From Mucilaginibacter sp. PAMC 26640 (lineage in GTDB: Bacteria > Bacteroidota > Bacteroidia > Sphingobacteriales > Sphingobacteriaceae): a stretch of DNA of 64,000 nucleotides. The position numbers were made by a program, and so were the translations under genes. The stretch covers positions 3,720,001 through 3,784,000 of the forward strand of contig CP014773.1 in the NCBI GenBank assembly GCA_001596135.1, read 5' to 3'. Shown piece by piece: positions 50,698-59,700 of this stretch. Position 1 is the first letter of the stretch, and each line of letters opens with the position of its first letter. The notes beneath the pieces were generated by a model. It was given only the letters and a program-made list of their open reading frames with translations. It was not told the DNA's origin and did not search any database.

Positions 50698-52419
50698 CTA
50701 TTCAAACCATCTCATTACGTCTTCTTTATTAGGCATGGTAATATCCAATTTTAACTTTTTCCGCATTCCGCCCAAGTCATTATAGACTTTGTTTGGACTT
50801 GCGGTCTTCAATTCCTCAACGGTATTGAAGCCCATTTTACTTAACACAGGCACCCACTCGGCCGGGACACCTATGTTGATGAAATCCTCTTCCGTAGCAA
50901 CCTTAGCTTTTTTCTCAGGGCGCATTTGCGGGAAAAATAACACTTCCTGTATGGTGCTTTGGTTTGTCATTAACATCACCAAACGATCGATACCTATTCC
51001 GAGGCCGGACGTAGGAGGCATACCGTATTCCAAAGCGCGTAAAAAGTCGTCGTCCATTGCCATGGCTTCGTCATCGCCACGGCCCGCCAATACCAATTGC
51101 TCTTCTAAACGCTCCCGCTGATCTATTGGATCGTTCAATTCCGAGTAGGCGTTAGCGATCTCTTTACCATTAACAAATAACTCAAAACGTTCTACCAGTC
51201 CATCTTTTGTACGATGCTTTTTTGCCAGCGGTGTCATCTCGATAGGGTAGTCGGTAATGTAGGTAGGCTGAATAAGTTTAGCTTCAACTTTCGCGCTAAA
51301 AATCTCGTCGATAAGCTTTCCTTTACCCATCGTGGCGTTTGTTTCAATACCCAGATCTGTACAAACCTGCAGCAGACCGGTTTCGTCCATTTCAGACACG
51401 TTGATGCCGGTATATTTCAATATCGAATCATACATGCTGAGTTTCTCGTATGGCCCGGCAAAGTTAATTTCGTTTTGCCCAACCTGTACAACCGGAATGC
51501 CATGCACAGCTTTGGCAACAGTTTCTAAACATTCCTCCACCATGTCCATCATCCATATGTAGTCCTTGTAGGCTACGTAGATTTCCATTGCGGTAAATTC
51601 CGGGTTGTGGGTTCGGTCCATGCCCTCGTTACGGAACATTTTGCCAAATTCATATACACCATCAAACCCTGCTACGATCAATCTTTTCAAGTAAAGTTCG
51701 TTTGCTATACGCAGAAACAACGGCATATCAAGTGTGTTGTGATGCGTCGCAAAGGGACGAGCCGCTGCACCACCATGAATCTGCTGCAAAATTGGGGTCT
51801 CCACTTCCATCCAGCCTTTTGTATTAAAGTAACTACGCATAGCGCTAATCACTTTAGAGCGGTTGATGAAGATGTTTTTATATTCCGGGTTAACGGTTAA
51901 ATCCACATACCGCTGTCGGTAACGCATCTCCGGATCGGTGAAACCATCATGTATGGTACCATCTTCTTCACGTTTCACCACCGGCAGTGGTTTCAAAGAT
52001 TTAGAAAGAATATTCAGTTCCTGTACGTGAATAGATACCTCGCCGGTTTGCGTTAAAAATACGTAGCCTTTTACACCAACGTAATCGCCGATATCAAGCA
52101 GTTTTTTAAATACGGTATTGTACAAGGTTTTATCTTCGTCGGGGCAAAGGTCGTCACGTTTCAAATAGATCTGAACGCGTCCTGTCGAATCCTGTATCTC
52201 GGCAAACGATGCGCTGCCCATAATGCGGCGGGTCATGATGCGGCCAGCTATGGTAACCTGTTTATATTTATCCGGGGTAGCTTCAAAATTGTCATTAATG
52301 TCCTGGGCCCAGGCAGTCACTTCGTAAGCTTCAGCAGGGTAGGGATCGATGCCCAGTTCGCGAAGCTTTTGCAGCGATTCGCGGCGTATAATTTCCTGTT
52401 CGGATAGCGCAATACTCAT
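50698..52419 (-). CDS. lysS: Lysyl-tRNA synthetase, class II
   Basis: A 573-residue enzyme that charges tRNA-Lys. The OB-fold anticodon-binding domain (about 55-150, VTIAGRIMTRRIMGSASFAEI) is followed by the class II core. Motif 1 is near FINRSKVISAMRSYFNTKGW, motif 2 is KMFRNEGMDRTHNPEFT and motif 3 is GLGIGIDRLVMLMT. The C-terminus carries about 70 extra residues with a helix-hairpin-like stretch (VPVLSKMGFNTVEELK), a known extension in Bacteroidota. It is transcribed alone with a strong terminator. Confidence 0.97.
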   Translation of the reverse strand: MSIALSEQEIIRRESLQKLRELGIDPYPAEAYEVTAWAQDINDNFEATPDKYKQVTIAGRIMTRRIMGSASFAEIQDSTGRVQIYLKRDDLCPDEDKTLYNTVFKKLLDIGDYVGVKGYVFLTQTGEVSIHVQELNILSKSLKPLPVVKREEDGTIHDGFTDPEMRYRQRYVDLTVNPEYKNIFINRSKVISAMRSYFNTKGWMEVETPILQQIHGGAAARPFATHHNTLDMPLFLRIANELYLKRLIVAGFDGVYEFGKMFRNEGMDRTHNPEFTAMEIYVAYKDYIWMMDMVEECLETVAKAVHGIPVVQVGQNEINFAGPYEKLSMYDSILKYTGINVSEMDETGLLQVCTDLGIETNATMGKGKLIDEIFSAKVEAKLIQPTYITDYPIEMTPLAKKHRTKDGLVERFELFVNGKEIANAYSELNDPIDQRERLEEQLVLAGRGDDEAMAMDDDFLRALEYGMPPTSGLGIGIDRLVMLMTNQSTIQEVLFFPQMRPEKKAKVATEEDFINIGVPAEWVPVLSKMGFNTVEELKTASPNKVYNDLGGMRKKLKLDITMPNKEDVMRWFE

Positions 52420-52534
52420 AGTAAAAACGTTGTATTTTGAGGCTGCAAAAATAGTTTTTTTTAGTGACAGTTGGCGTATGGTAACTTACAATAGGCAATG
52501 CTTAAATTTTATTACCATTTTATACCTTTACGGA

Positions 52535-53218
52535 ATGAACGTAAAAGTTATCGCTTTTGATGCCGATGATACACTTTGGGTGAACGAACCTTATTTTAGG
52601 CAAACAGAAGAAAAATATTGTGAGCTTTTAGCCGAATATGCTTCACGCCACGAGCTGGAGCGAGAATTAATGAAGAAAGAGATTGAAAATCTGCCGTTAT
52701 ACGGCTATGGTATAAAAGGCTTTACGCTATCCATGATTGAGGCCGCAATGAAAATAACCGGCAACAATATCAGTATGCATGTGGTAGGCCAATTGATAGA
52801 TCTGGGCAAGCAAATGCTTAACCAGCCGATAGAATTGCTTGATGGGGTGGAACAGGTACTGGAATCTCTAAAAGGTAAATACCGGCTGGTTGTTGCCACC
52901 AAAGGCGATCTGCTGGATCAGGAACGCAAGCTACGTAAATCATCCCTTAACGGTTATTTTCATCATATTGAGATCATGAGCGAAAAAGATGATGCCAATT
53001 ATCTAAAATTGATCAAGCACCTCGATATCAGGCCCGAAGAATTGCTAATGGTTGGCAACTCTTTAAAAAGCGACGTGCTGCCGGTTTTAAATATTGGCGG
53101 ATTTGCCGTACATGTGCCGTACCATATTACCTGGGCGCACGAGCAGATTGAAGGCAGTGTTGATAATGATCGTTTTAGAAGCGTGGATAACATTGCTGAA
53201 ATCTTGAATTTTTTATAG
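52535..53218 (+). CDS. HAD-family hydrolase
   Basis: A 227-residue phosphatase-like enzyme of the haloacid dehalogenase superfamily. Motif I is FDADDTLW, with nucleophile D9 and acid/base D11. A helical cap lies at about 15-95, motif II is VVATKG, and motif III/IV is in LMVGNSLKSDVLP with the acidic residues for Mg2+. The subgroup is similar to YjjG/putative hydrolases, and the substrate is unknown. ATG at 52535 is chosen because it begins just before motif I. Longer in-frame starts would overlap lysS on the other strand. The CAT-like gene follows by 1 bp. Confidence 0.92.
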   Translation: MNVKVIAFDADDTLWVNEPYFRQTEEKYCELLAEYASRHELERELMKKEIENLPLYGYGIKGFTLSMIEAAMKITGNNISMHVVGQLIDLGKQMLNQPIELLDGVEQVLESLKGKYRLVVATKGDLLDQERKLRKSSLNGYFHHIEIMSEKDDANYLKLIKHLDIRPEELLMVGNSLKSDVLPVLNIGGFAVHVPYHITWAHEQIEGSVDNDRFRSVDNIAEILNFL

Positions 53219-53219
53219 A

Positions 53220-53843
53220 ATGAGAACCAAAGTAGACCTGGCCACCTGGCCACGAAAAGAACATTTTACTTTTTTTAATAGTTTTGACGAACCCTATTTC
53301 AGCGTTAACGCAGATGTGGATTGTACCATAGCTTACCAACGTGCAAAGGAGCAAAATGTGTCCTTTTACCTGTATTATCTTTATTGTGCCATTACAGCTA
53401 TCAACGCTATTGATAGTTTTAGATATCGTGTAATCGACGGAGAAGTATTTATTTATGATCAAATAAACGTTACTCATATTGTGCTCAGGCCTAACGATAC
53501 CTTTGGCTTTGGCTTTGTGGAATTTAAGCCAACGCTGGCAGAGTTTATAGCCGATGCGCAAAAGGAAACCGACCGTATATTAAGCACTTCAGGGCTTGAT
53601 TTGAGTATTCCCGGGGATAATATAATTCACTTTTCGGCCATGCCCGGCATCAAATTTACCGGCTTAACACATGCCCGCAGTTTTTCCTACAAAGACAGTT
53701 CTACTAAAATTTCGGTTGGAAAAGTTACAGAGGTTGATGGCAGACGGATGATGCCCGTATCGATAGCCGTACATCACGGACTGACTGATGGCGTTCATGT
53801 AGGGCGCCTTATAAATCTTTTTCAGGAGATTTTAGATCGGTAA
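53220..53843 (+). CDS. Chloramphenicol acetyltransferase-like protein (CatA family)
   Basis: A 207-residue member of the type A chloramphenicol acetyltransferase family. The hallmark HHxxxDG is present as H185-H-G-L-T-D190-G in SIAVHHGLTDGVHVGRL. The N-terminus WPRKEHFTFFNSFDEPYFSV also fits. True resistance enzymes are close in length, but chromosomal homologues in Bacteroidota often act on other acceptors, so resistance should not be assumed. It lies 1 bp after the HAD gene on the same strand and is presumably co-transcribed. Confidence 0.9.
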   Translation: MRTKVDLATWPRKEHFTFFNSFDEPYFSVNADVDCTIAYQRAKEQNVSFYLYYLYCAITAINAIDSFRYRVIDGEVFIYDQINVTHIVLRPNDTFGFGFVEFKPTLAEFIADAQKETDRILSTSGLDLSIPGDNIIHFSAMPGIKFTGLTHARSFSYKDSSTKISVGKVTEVDGRRMMPVSIAVHHGLTDGVHVGRLINLFQEILDR

Positions 53844-53981
53844 TTGCTGCTGGCTAAAGTTTGTTTTAAAGCGCTTTTAACTTGTAGAGATTGGGCTTAA
53901 TTTCCATTCAAATTTTTGCCAGGGGCAACTCAGCGGCGATATAATTCGTATAGCAACTAATTGTGAGCATATGGTTTATTA

Positions 53982-53993
53982 AATGATAATCAT
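53982..53993. promoter_or_regulatory. Fur-box-core-like sequence before the Kelch gene
   Basis: AATGATAATCAT equals the central 12 bases of the classical 19-bp Fur consensus, but the flanks do not continue the match. It lies 26 bp before the ATG at 54020. Confidence 0.3.
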
Positions 53994-54019
53994 ATATTTA
54001 CATTCCTCGCATACCAATT

Positions 54020-55033
54020 ATGATCTTCAAGAAATTAAGTATTTTGCTGCTTGCCTGCGTAATGCTATGCTCCTGCAAAAAGGAAAAGCCTTTTGTACCC
54101 AATTATGCAAATGGCTTACCTGGTTTATGGAAACAATTGGCGGATTTTCCCGGAAATGGCAGGGTTCGTGCGTCCGGGTTTACTATCGGCAGCAAATGCT
54201 ATTTGTTGGGAGGTAATGCTGGCTCGGGCTTTAACGTGGTGCCGTTATATGATTTTTGGGAATACGATCCGATAAATGATAAATGGACGCAAAAAGCCGA
54301 TTACCCCGGCCAGGGTGCTGAATATGTAAGAGGATTTAGTATAAACGGCAAAGGCTATTTTGGTACAGGGTATGGACAAAGGCAATACCGGGCAGATGAA
54401 TCAGGGCAAAACAATGATTTTTGGGAATACGATCCTGCAACAGACAAGTGGACCAAAAAAGCAAATTTTGCCGGAGTTGCTCGCGAAAATGTCGTGGCAT
54501 TCGAAATAAATGGTGTGGGCTATCTCGGCCTCGGCACCAATAATAATTACGATGCCAATTATAAAGACTTTTGGAAGTATGATGTGAATGCAGACAAATG
54601 GACACGAATTGCAGATTACCCCGGCAACGGAAGTTTTGGTTCCGCAGCTTTCTCGATAAATGGAAAAGCTTATGTAGGCTTGGGCGGTGCGGCACCTGAT
54701 CTTGTTAAGCAGGATTTTTGGGAATATGATCCCGCACTAAATAAATGGACTGCTAAAGCCAATTTTACAGGTAGCGCGAGAGTATTTACCGGGCAATTTG
54801 TAATCGGTAGTGATGGTTATATCGGCCTTGGTACAACAGAAACACAATCTGCTGATGATTGGTATAAATATGATTCACTTAAAGATAGTTGGATAAAGAT
54901 CACCACATTTGGTGGGAGTGCGCGTTACGATGTGGTTAATTTTGCTATCGACGGAGTCGGTTACATCGGAACAGGTAATCCCGGCCTGCAAAAGGATTTC
55001 TGGAAATACACGCCAACGAAAAAGCCGAATTGA
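54020..55033 (+). CDS. Kelch-repeat lipoprotein
   Basis: A 337-residue lipoprotein. The signal ends in the lipobox LCSC (C19) followed by KKEK. The mature part has about six Kelch/galactose-oxidase-like repeats of around 48 residues, each with a [DN]FW.YDP..DKWT core and a GxGYxGxG strand, forming a beta propeller at the cell surface or periplasm. No oxidase active site (Cys-Tyr) is evident, so a binding role is more likely. The stop codon lies inside the left arm of a terminator hairpin. Confidence 0.9.
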   Translation: MIFKKLSILLLACVMLCSCKKEKPFVPNYANGLPGLWKQLADFPGNGRVRASGFTIGSKCYLLGGNAGSGFNVVPLYDFWEYDPINDKWTQKADYPGQGAEYVRGFSINGKGYFGTGYGQRQYRADESGQNNDFWEYDPATDKWTKKANFAGVARENVVAFEINGVGYLGLGTNNNYDANYKDFWKYDVNADKWTRIADYPGNGSFGSAAFSINGKAYVGLGGAAPDLVKQDFWEYDPALNKWTAKANFTGSARVFTGQFVIGSDGYIGLGTTETQSADDWYKYDSLKDSWIKITTFGGSARYDVVNFAIDGVGYIGTGNPGLQKDFWKYTPTKKPN

Positions 55034-55053
55034 ACTTGTCAATTCGGCTTTTT
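55019..55053. terminator. Terminator shared by the Kelch gene and the acyl-CoA synthetase gene
   Basis: Perfect 15-base arms (55019-55033 and 55039-55053) surround the loop ACTTG. A T tract follows on each strand, so it can serve both convergent genes. Confidence 0.85.
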
Positions 55054-55071
55054 TAAAACATTATCAATAAC

Positions 55072-56985
55072 TTAATCTGCCTCCGCTTCCTGCAAGTACA
55101 AGTCATCTATAGCCTCGGCATATTTCTTTTCGATAACTTTGCGTTTGGCTTTTAGGGTGGGGGTTATTTCTCCGGCTTCCATGCTGAATGGATTTCGTTT
55201 CAGTTTGAAGTTTTTGATCCGTTCGAATTTCGCGAGTTCATTTGAATATTTACGAATGTCCTGATTAACCCAATCGATGATCTCCTGATCATCAATGAAC
55301 ACGCCGGGCTTTTCAAAGTAATCGCTACCCAGTTTAAAGGTTTCCTGCAATAACTCGTGTGCAGGTACTAATATGGCGGTAATGTATTCGCGCTTATCAC
55401 CAATTAAAAATACCTGCTCAATTTTGGGGCTTTTTAAATAGGTGTTCTCTACCGGCGTAGGGTAAACATTTTTACCATAGGCATTTACCAGCATATTTTT
55501 TAGCCTGTCGGTAATTTGCAGGTTGCCCCTGTAAAATCTGCCGATATCTCCGGTGTGGAACCATCCTTCGCTATCTATCACGGCGGCTGTTTCTTCCGGC
55601 TTGCGCCAGTATCCTTTCATTACGCAATGCCCGCGCACAATAATCTCTCCCTCGTCAGAAGTATAGTCAGGGTTAAAATTATCATGATTTTGAATGGTGT
55701 AGATCTTCCTGGTATCTACATTCTGAATGGCTACTTCAATACCCGGAATGATACGCCCAACAGTACCGATGATAATGCGGTGATCTTCGGTTACTGCCAT
55801 AACCGGCGATGTTTCTGTAAGGCCAAAGCCTTCCAATACCATTATCCCTATGTTGCCGAAAAATTCTCCTATATTCTTTGGCAATGCGCCACCACCCGAT
55901 ACCAGAAGCTTTAACCTGCCCCCGGTTTTTTCTTTAACTTTACTAAAAACCAATTTATCGGCTAATTTATGTTCTGCCGCTAAAATCAGTCCGGGTTTTT
56001 TACCGGCCTCATGGGTAAGTCGCACCCGTTCCCCAATCTTCATGGCCCAGGTAAAGATCTTAGTTTTCATACCGCCGGCAGATAGACCGTTTTTCATAGC
56101 CTTATCATGGATCCTTTCAAGCAGGCGGGGTACACAACACAATACGGTAGGCTTCACTTCCATCATGTTTTTGGCCAGTAATTCCAGGTTTTGGGCAAAG
56201 GCAATGGTACACCCTTTGTTCATACAGATGTAGTAGGTTGCTGTCCGCTCAAAAACATGCGACAGCGGCAGGAAGGACAAGAATAAATCGCTGCTTTCTA
56301 TTATTGGGATTTGGGTGAGGCTCCATTTAACGTTGCTGGTAAGGTTGCTGTGCGTAAGCATTACCCCCTTTGGGGTACCGGTAGTGCCCGATGTGTAGAT
56401 AAGGCATGATAAGTCTGAAGGCAGAATAGCCTCTCTGGCAATATTTATCGCCTGGGCGTACTTTTCAACACAACCCAAGCCTTCAGCAATTACTTTTTTA
56501 AATCCTACCACACCGGCGTTTAGGTTTAACTTATCACTGAATTTTTCGAAATCCTCAAAAGCTGGGATGATGCGGATTAGAGATGTACAATCGTTGGCGA
56601 TCTTTAAAACCTTTCGAAAAAGAAATGGGTTACCGCACAAAATAGTTCGCGCTTCAGAATCGTTAAGGATGTATTCAACTTCGGCTTCGGAAAGCGTAGG
56701 ATAAATAGACGTGTTCACCGCCCCGATTTGCTGAAGAGCCTGATCATAGTATATGTAATCCGGACCGTTTTCCATGATCAGGGCTAGTCTGTCGCCCTTT
56801 TGAATACCAATGTCTAAGAACCACGCGGAAATCGCATCAATTTTTTCAATCGCTTCCCGATAGGAAATATCCACCCAGGTATCCTGTACTTTATGTTTAA
56901 GAAAAGTGTAGGTATCGGGGTGTATGTTCGCAACAATATTACGGATGAGTCCGGGAATGGTTGTTTGCTCAGCAACAATGTTCAT
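55072..56985 (-). CDS. AMP-forming long-chain acyl-CoA synthetase (FadD15-like)
   Basis: A 637-residue adenylate-forming enzyme that activates fatty acids as acyl-CoA. The AMP-binding P-loop motif is YTSGTTGTPKGVMLTHSNL. LEGFGLTETSPV and GWFHTGDIGRF are core motifs A5 and A7-like, and ITDRLKNMLVNAYGKNVYP is the hinge region A8. The C-terminal subdomain ends in LKAKRKVIEKKYAEAIDDLY. It belongs to the bacterial FadD15/long-chain group with a bubblegum-like C-terminus. It is monocistronic. Confidence 0.95.
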   Translation of the reverse strand: MNIVAEQTTIPGLIRNIVANIHPDTYTFLKHKVQDTWVDISYREAIEKIDAISAWFLDIGIQKGDRLALIMENGPDYIYYDQALQQIGAVNTSIYPTLSEAEVEYILNDSEARTILCGNPFLFRKVLKIANDCTSLIRIIPAFEDFEKFSDKLNLNAGVVGFKKVIAEGLGCVEKYAQAINIAREAILPSDLSCLIYTSGTTGTPKGVMLTHSNLTSNVKWSLTQIPIIESSDLFLSFLPLSHVFERTATYYICMNKGCTIAFAQNLELLAKNMMEVKPTVLCCVPRLLERIHDKAMKNGLSAGGMKTKIFTWAMKIGERVRLTHEAGKKPGLILAAEHKLADKLVFSKVKEKTGGRLKLLVSGGGALPKNIGEFFGNIGIMVLEGFGLTETSPVMAVTEDHRIIIGTVGRIIPGIEVAIQNVDTRKIYTIQNHDNFNPDYTSDEGEIIVRGHCVMKGYWRKPEETAAVIDSEGWFHTGDIGRFYRGNLQITDRLKNMLVNAYGKNVYPTPVENTYLKSPKIEQVFLIGDKREYITAILVPAHELLQETFKLGSDYFEKPGVFIDDQEIIDWVNQDIRKYSNELAKFERIKNFKLKRNPFSMEAGEITPTLKAKRKVIEKKYAEAIDDLYLQEAEAD

Positions 56986-57148
56986 GAAGATTAAATCAGG
57001 TTTATATTATAACAAATCTATGTTAAATTTAACAATAAAACCAATATCCTTATCATAGCTTGATATCGCAGTTGGACGAATAGGCACTTCTTTTTGTCAT
57101 GGTAAATAAAGGCTTATATTTAACTAGCTTAACTAAATAAATAAACCT

Positions 57149-57211
57149 ATGAAGCAACTTATAGTATTGTTATTATTCACGATTAAAGGTTTGGCTGACA
57201 TTGTATTGTGA
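57149..57211 (+). other. Very short signal-peptide-like frame in an otherwise empty gap
   Basis: The 465-bp gap between the acyl-CoA synthetase and iscA holds no complete gene. An ATG at 57149 opens a 20-codon frame, MKQLIVLLLFTIKGLADIVL, that looks like the start of an exported protein but stops at TGA 57209-57211. Upstream, TTTG and TATATTTA at about 57092 and 57114 form a weak promoter-like pair. All frames downstream contain stops. It may be the stub of a decayed gene or chance. Confidence 0.25.
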
Positions 57212-57379
57212 TTGATGACACAAGATAAAACTCATTTTGGAAAAGTGTAAGAAGATATCATACCAGACCCGCAAACTGGGGAAGAGGGTTAGACTGATAT
57301 AGCATAAACTATTGCCAATCTATTTTTGAATTATCGACAGGTCATTCATATAAGATGGATGGAACGGATGCTTAATCCA

Positions 57380-57408
57380 AAAAAAAAGGCCCCGAAAACG
57401 GAGCCTTT
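57380..57408 (-). terminator. Terminator of the isc genes
   Basis: Arms AAAGGCCCCG (57385-57394) and CGGAGCCTTT (57399-57408) with one mismatch and a 4-base loop. On the minus strand it is followed by a run of T residues, as expected for the end of the iscS-iscU-iscA transcript, 43 bp after the iscA stop. Confidence 0.85.
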
Positions 57409-57450
57409 AAAACCTCTAAAACCCCTCATTAAGAAAGGTTGTCGATGTAA

Positions 57451-57777
57451 TTATACTGAGAAACTTTCGCCGCAGCCGCATGTACGGGTCGCGTTGGGGT
57501 TATGAAAGTTAAAACCTTTACCATTTAATCCATCACTGAAATCAAGCTCGGTACCGGCAAGATAAAGGAAAGATTTCATATCGAGTGCGAAACGTACGCC
57601 GCGATCCTCGAAAAACTGGTCACCTTTTTTTTCCTCGTTATCAAAATCGAGATTGTATGACAACCCCGAGCAGCCGCCACCCTGTACAGATACACGCAGA
57701 AAATAGGAGGCATCAAGCCCGCCATCCTGCATGAGGTTGTCAATTTTAGCTTTCGCTTTATCAGTTACAGTTACCAT
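57451..57777 (-). CDS. iscA: Iron-sulfur cluster assembly protein, IscA/HesB type
   Basis: A 108-residue A-type carrier that receives Fe-S clusters from the scaffold and passes them on. The three cluster-binding cysteines are C36 in GGCSGLSY and C100 and C102 in TCGCGESFSV. Length is normal. It is third in iscS-iscU-iscA order, 91 bp after iscU, with an inverted-repeat element in between. It could be an ErpA or SufA type, as the families overlap. Confidence 0.94.
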   Translation of the reverse strand: MVTVTDKAKAKIDNLMQDGGLDASYFLRVSVQGGGCSGLSYNLDFDNEEKKGDQFFEDRGVRFALDMKSFLYLAGTELDFSDGLNGKGFNFHNPNATRTCGCGESFSV

Positions 57778-57793
57778 ATTAGTATCAAGTAAT

Positions 57794-57864
57794 TAGTATC
57801 AAGTATCAAGATAACATTTTGAGTTAGCGCAATTTCGAAACTAACTACTTGATACTTGCTACTA
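57794..57864. repeat. Imperfect inverted repeat between iscU and iscA
   Basis: Arms of 17 bases (57794-57810 and 57848-57864) pair with one mismatch around a 37-base loop. The arm contains the tandem word AGTATCAAGTATCAAG, and a further partial copy TAGTATCAAGTA lies at 57780-57791. It looks like a mobile-type palindromic intergenic element inserted in the operon. Confidence 0.6.
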
Positions 57865-57868
57865 CAAA

Positions 57869-58282
57869 TTAGTGATGTGATTTTTCCAGTACGATTGGCT
57901 CCATGCCATTCTTAACACGAAAATCGTTAATGGCTGCCTTAATTGCATCTTCTGCTAATACAGAACAGTGAATTTTCACCGGCGGAAGAGCAAGTTCTTC
58001 TACGATATCCATATTGTCAATCTTCATGGCATCATCCACGCTTTTACCTTTAAGCCACTCGGTAGCCAAAGATGAAGAAGCAATAGCAGAACCACAGCCG
58101 AAAGTTTTAAATTTTGCATCAGTGATAATGTTGTTATCATCCACCTGGATTTGCAGGCGCATAACGTCGCCGCACTCAGGTGCACCTACCAGGCCAGTAC
58201 CAACTTTGTGGCTGCTTTTGTCTAACGTGCCCACATTGCGGGGGTTAGTATAATGATCAATTACTTTATCTGAATAAGCCAT
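57869..58282 (-). CDS. iscU: Fe-S cluster scaffold protein IscU
   Basis: A 137-residue scaffold on which Fe-S clusters are built with sulfur from IscS. The three ligand cysteines are C37 (APECGDV), C63 (FGCGSAIASSS) and C106 (KIHCSVLAEDAI), all conserved. The LPPVKIHC motif is the HscA-binding site, so IscU type is preferred over SufU, although no hscA or hscB lies in the window. It follows iscS by about 106 bp. Confidence 0.95.
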   Translation of the reverse strand: MAYSDKVIDHYTNPRNVGTLDKSSHKVGTGLVGAPECGDVMRLQIQVDDNNIITDAKFKTFGCGSAIASSSLATEWLKGKSVDDAMKIDNMDIVEELALPPVKIHCSVLAEDAIKAAINDFRVKNGMEPIVLEKSHH

Positions 58283-58388
58283 AGCTCTGTTTGTTTAGCC
58301 CTCTAACTCCCCAAACGGGAACAGAAGTTGTTTATTTTTTTATTCTTTAATTAATTTATTCCGGCTCCACATTTAGTGCACCGGTAGC

Positions 58389-59600
58389 TTAGTGTTCCGC
58401 CCACTCTATCGAGTCAAGGTCGATACCTTCTTTAAACATTTCCCAAAGCGGTGACAGTTCGCGCAGGTGTGTAACCGCTTTTTTGGTTACTTCAACTGCG
58501 TAATCAACCTCCTCCTCGGTAGTAAAACGGCCTAAACCAAAACGAATAGATGAATGCGCCAGATCGTCTGACAAGCCTAAACTCTTCAGTACGTAAGATG
58601 GTTCTAATGATGCGGATGTACAGGCTGAACCAGATGATACAGCCAGATCTTTCATTGCCATCATTAAACCTTCACCTTCAACATATTTGAAAGAGATATT
58701 TGCTACGTGTGGCAAGCGATGTTGCACGTTACCGTTAACATAGCTTTCCTCCAGCACGGTCAATGCAACTTCTAATTTATTTCGTAAACCTGAAAGGCGC
58801 TTTGCTTCAGATTCCATTTCTGCACCCGCTAATTCGCAAGCTTTACCCAAGCCAACGATACCCGGAACATTTAATGTTCCAGAACGCATGCCACGTTCGT
58901 GTCCGCCACCGTCCATTTGAGCGGTAACCTTCACACGTGGTCCTTTACGACGAACGTATAATGCACCAACACCTTTAGGACCATACATCTTATGAGCCGA
59001 TAAAGCCAGCAAATCTATACCGTCTGCAATTACATCCACCGGGATCTTTCCAACTGCCTGTACAGCATCTGTCATAAACAAAGCGCCATATTTATGGGCA
59101 ATATCTGCAATCGCTTTAACCGGCTGAATAACGCCGATCTCATTGTTTGCATACATGATGGATACCAGGATAGTTTGATCTGTCATGGCTGCTTCAAGCA
59201 CTTCCAGGTCAACCAAACCATCTTCTTTTACCGGAAGATAAGTTACCCTTCCACCCAGTTTCTCAACGTGTTTGCAAGCATCTAAAACCGCTTTATGCTC
59301 TGTAACCGCCGTAATAATGTGGTTGCCTTTTTCTTTATACATTTCAAAAACGCCCTTAATAGCCAGATTGTCCGACTCGGTAGCGCCCGAAGTGAAAATG
59401 ATTTCTTTTTCTGTAGCGCCGATTAACTTGGCCACTTGTTCGCGTGCATAATCAACACCTTCCTCCGCTACCCAGCCAAATGGGTGGTTACGGCTTGCGG
59501 CGTTACCAAACTTTTCGTTAAAATAAGGCAGCATAGCTTCCAGCACCCTGGGATCCATAGGTGTGGTGGCGTTGTTATCTAAATAAATTGGGATGTTCAT
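58389..59600 (-). CDS. iscS: Cysteine desulfurase IscS
   Basis: A 403-residue PLP enzyme that takes sulfur from cysteine for Fe-S clusters and thio-modification. The PLP lysine is in [19 protein letters not shown], the catalytic loop cysteine is in [15 protein letters not shown], and the N-terminus [13 protein letters not shown] is family-typical. It heads iscS-iscU-iscA. No iscR precedes it, and no fdx or hscBA follow. The -7-like TATATTTG (59626-59619 on the minus strand) is a possible promoter element. Confidence 0.97.
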   Translation of the reverse strand: MNIPIYLDNNATTPMDPRVLEAMLPYFNEKFGNAASRNHPFGWVAEEGVDYAREQVAKLIGATEKEIIFTSGATESDNLAIKGVFEMYKEKGNHIITAVTEHKAVLDACKHVEKLGGRVTYLPVKEDGLVDLEVLEAAMTDQTILVSIMYANNEIGVIQPVKAIADIAHKYGALFMTDAVQAVGKIPVDVIADGIDLLALSAHKMYGPKGVGALYVRRKGPRVKVTAQMDGGGHERGMRSGTLNVPGIVGLGKACELAGAEMESEAKRLSGLRNKLEVALTVLEESYVNGNVQHRLPHVANISFKYVEGEGLMMAMKDLAVSSGSACTSASLEPSYVLKSLGLSDDLAHSSIRFGLGRFTTEEEVDYAVEVTKKAVTHLRELSPLWEMFKEGIDLDSIEWAEH

Positions 59601-59700
59601 GGTTAAATATTAACAACACAAATATACGCAAAGTTTTACTTTAATGCTTTCTTGTGCCTGTAAATTGCTGCTGCATGCTATTTATTTACAATATTTGGAC

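Noticed and set aside
53220-53843. Acquired chloramphenicol resistance gene
   Set aside because: No mobile element, no odd base use and a typical chromosomal setting beside a HAD hydrolase. The CAT-like family has many non-resistance members.
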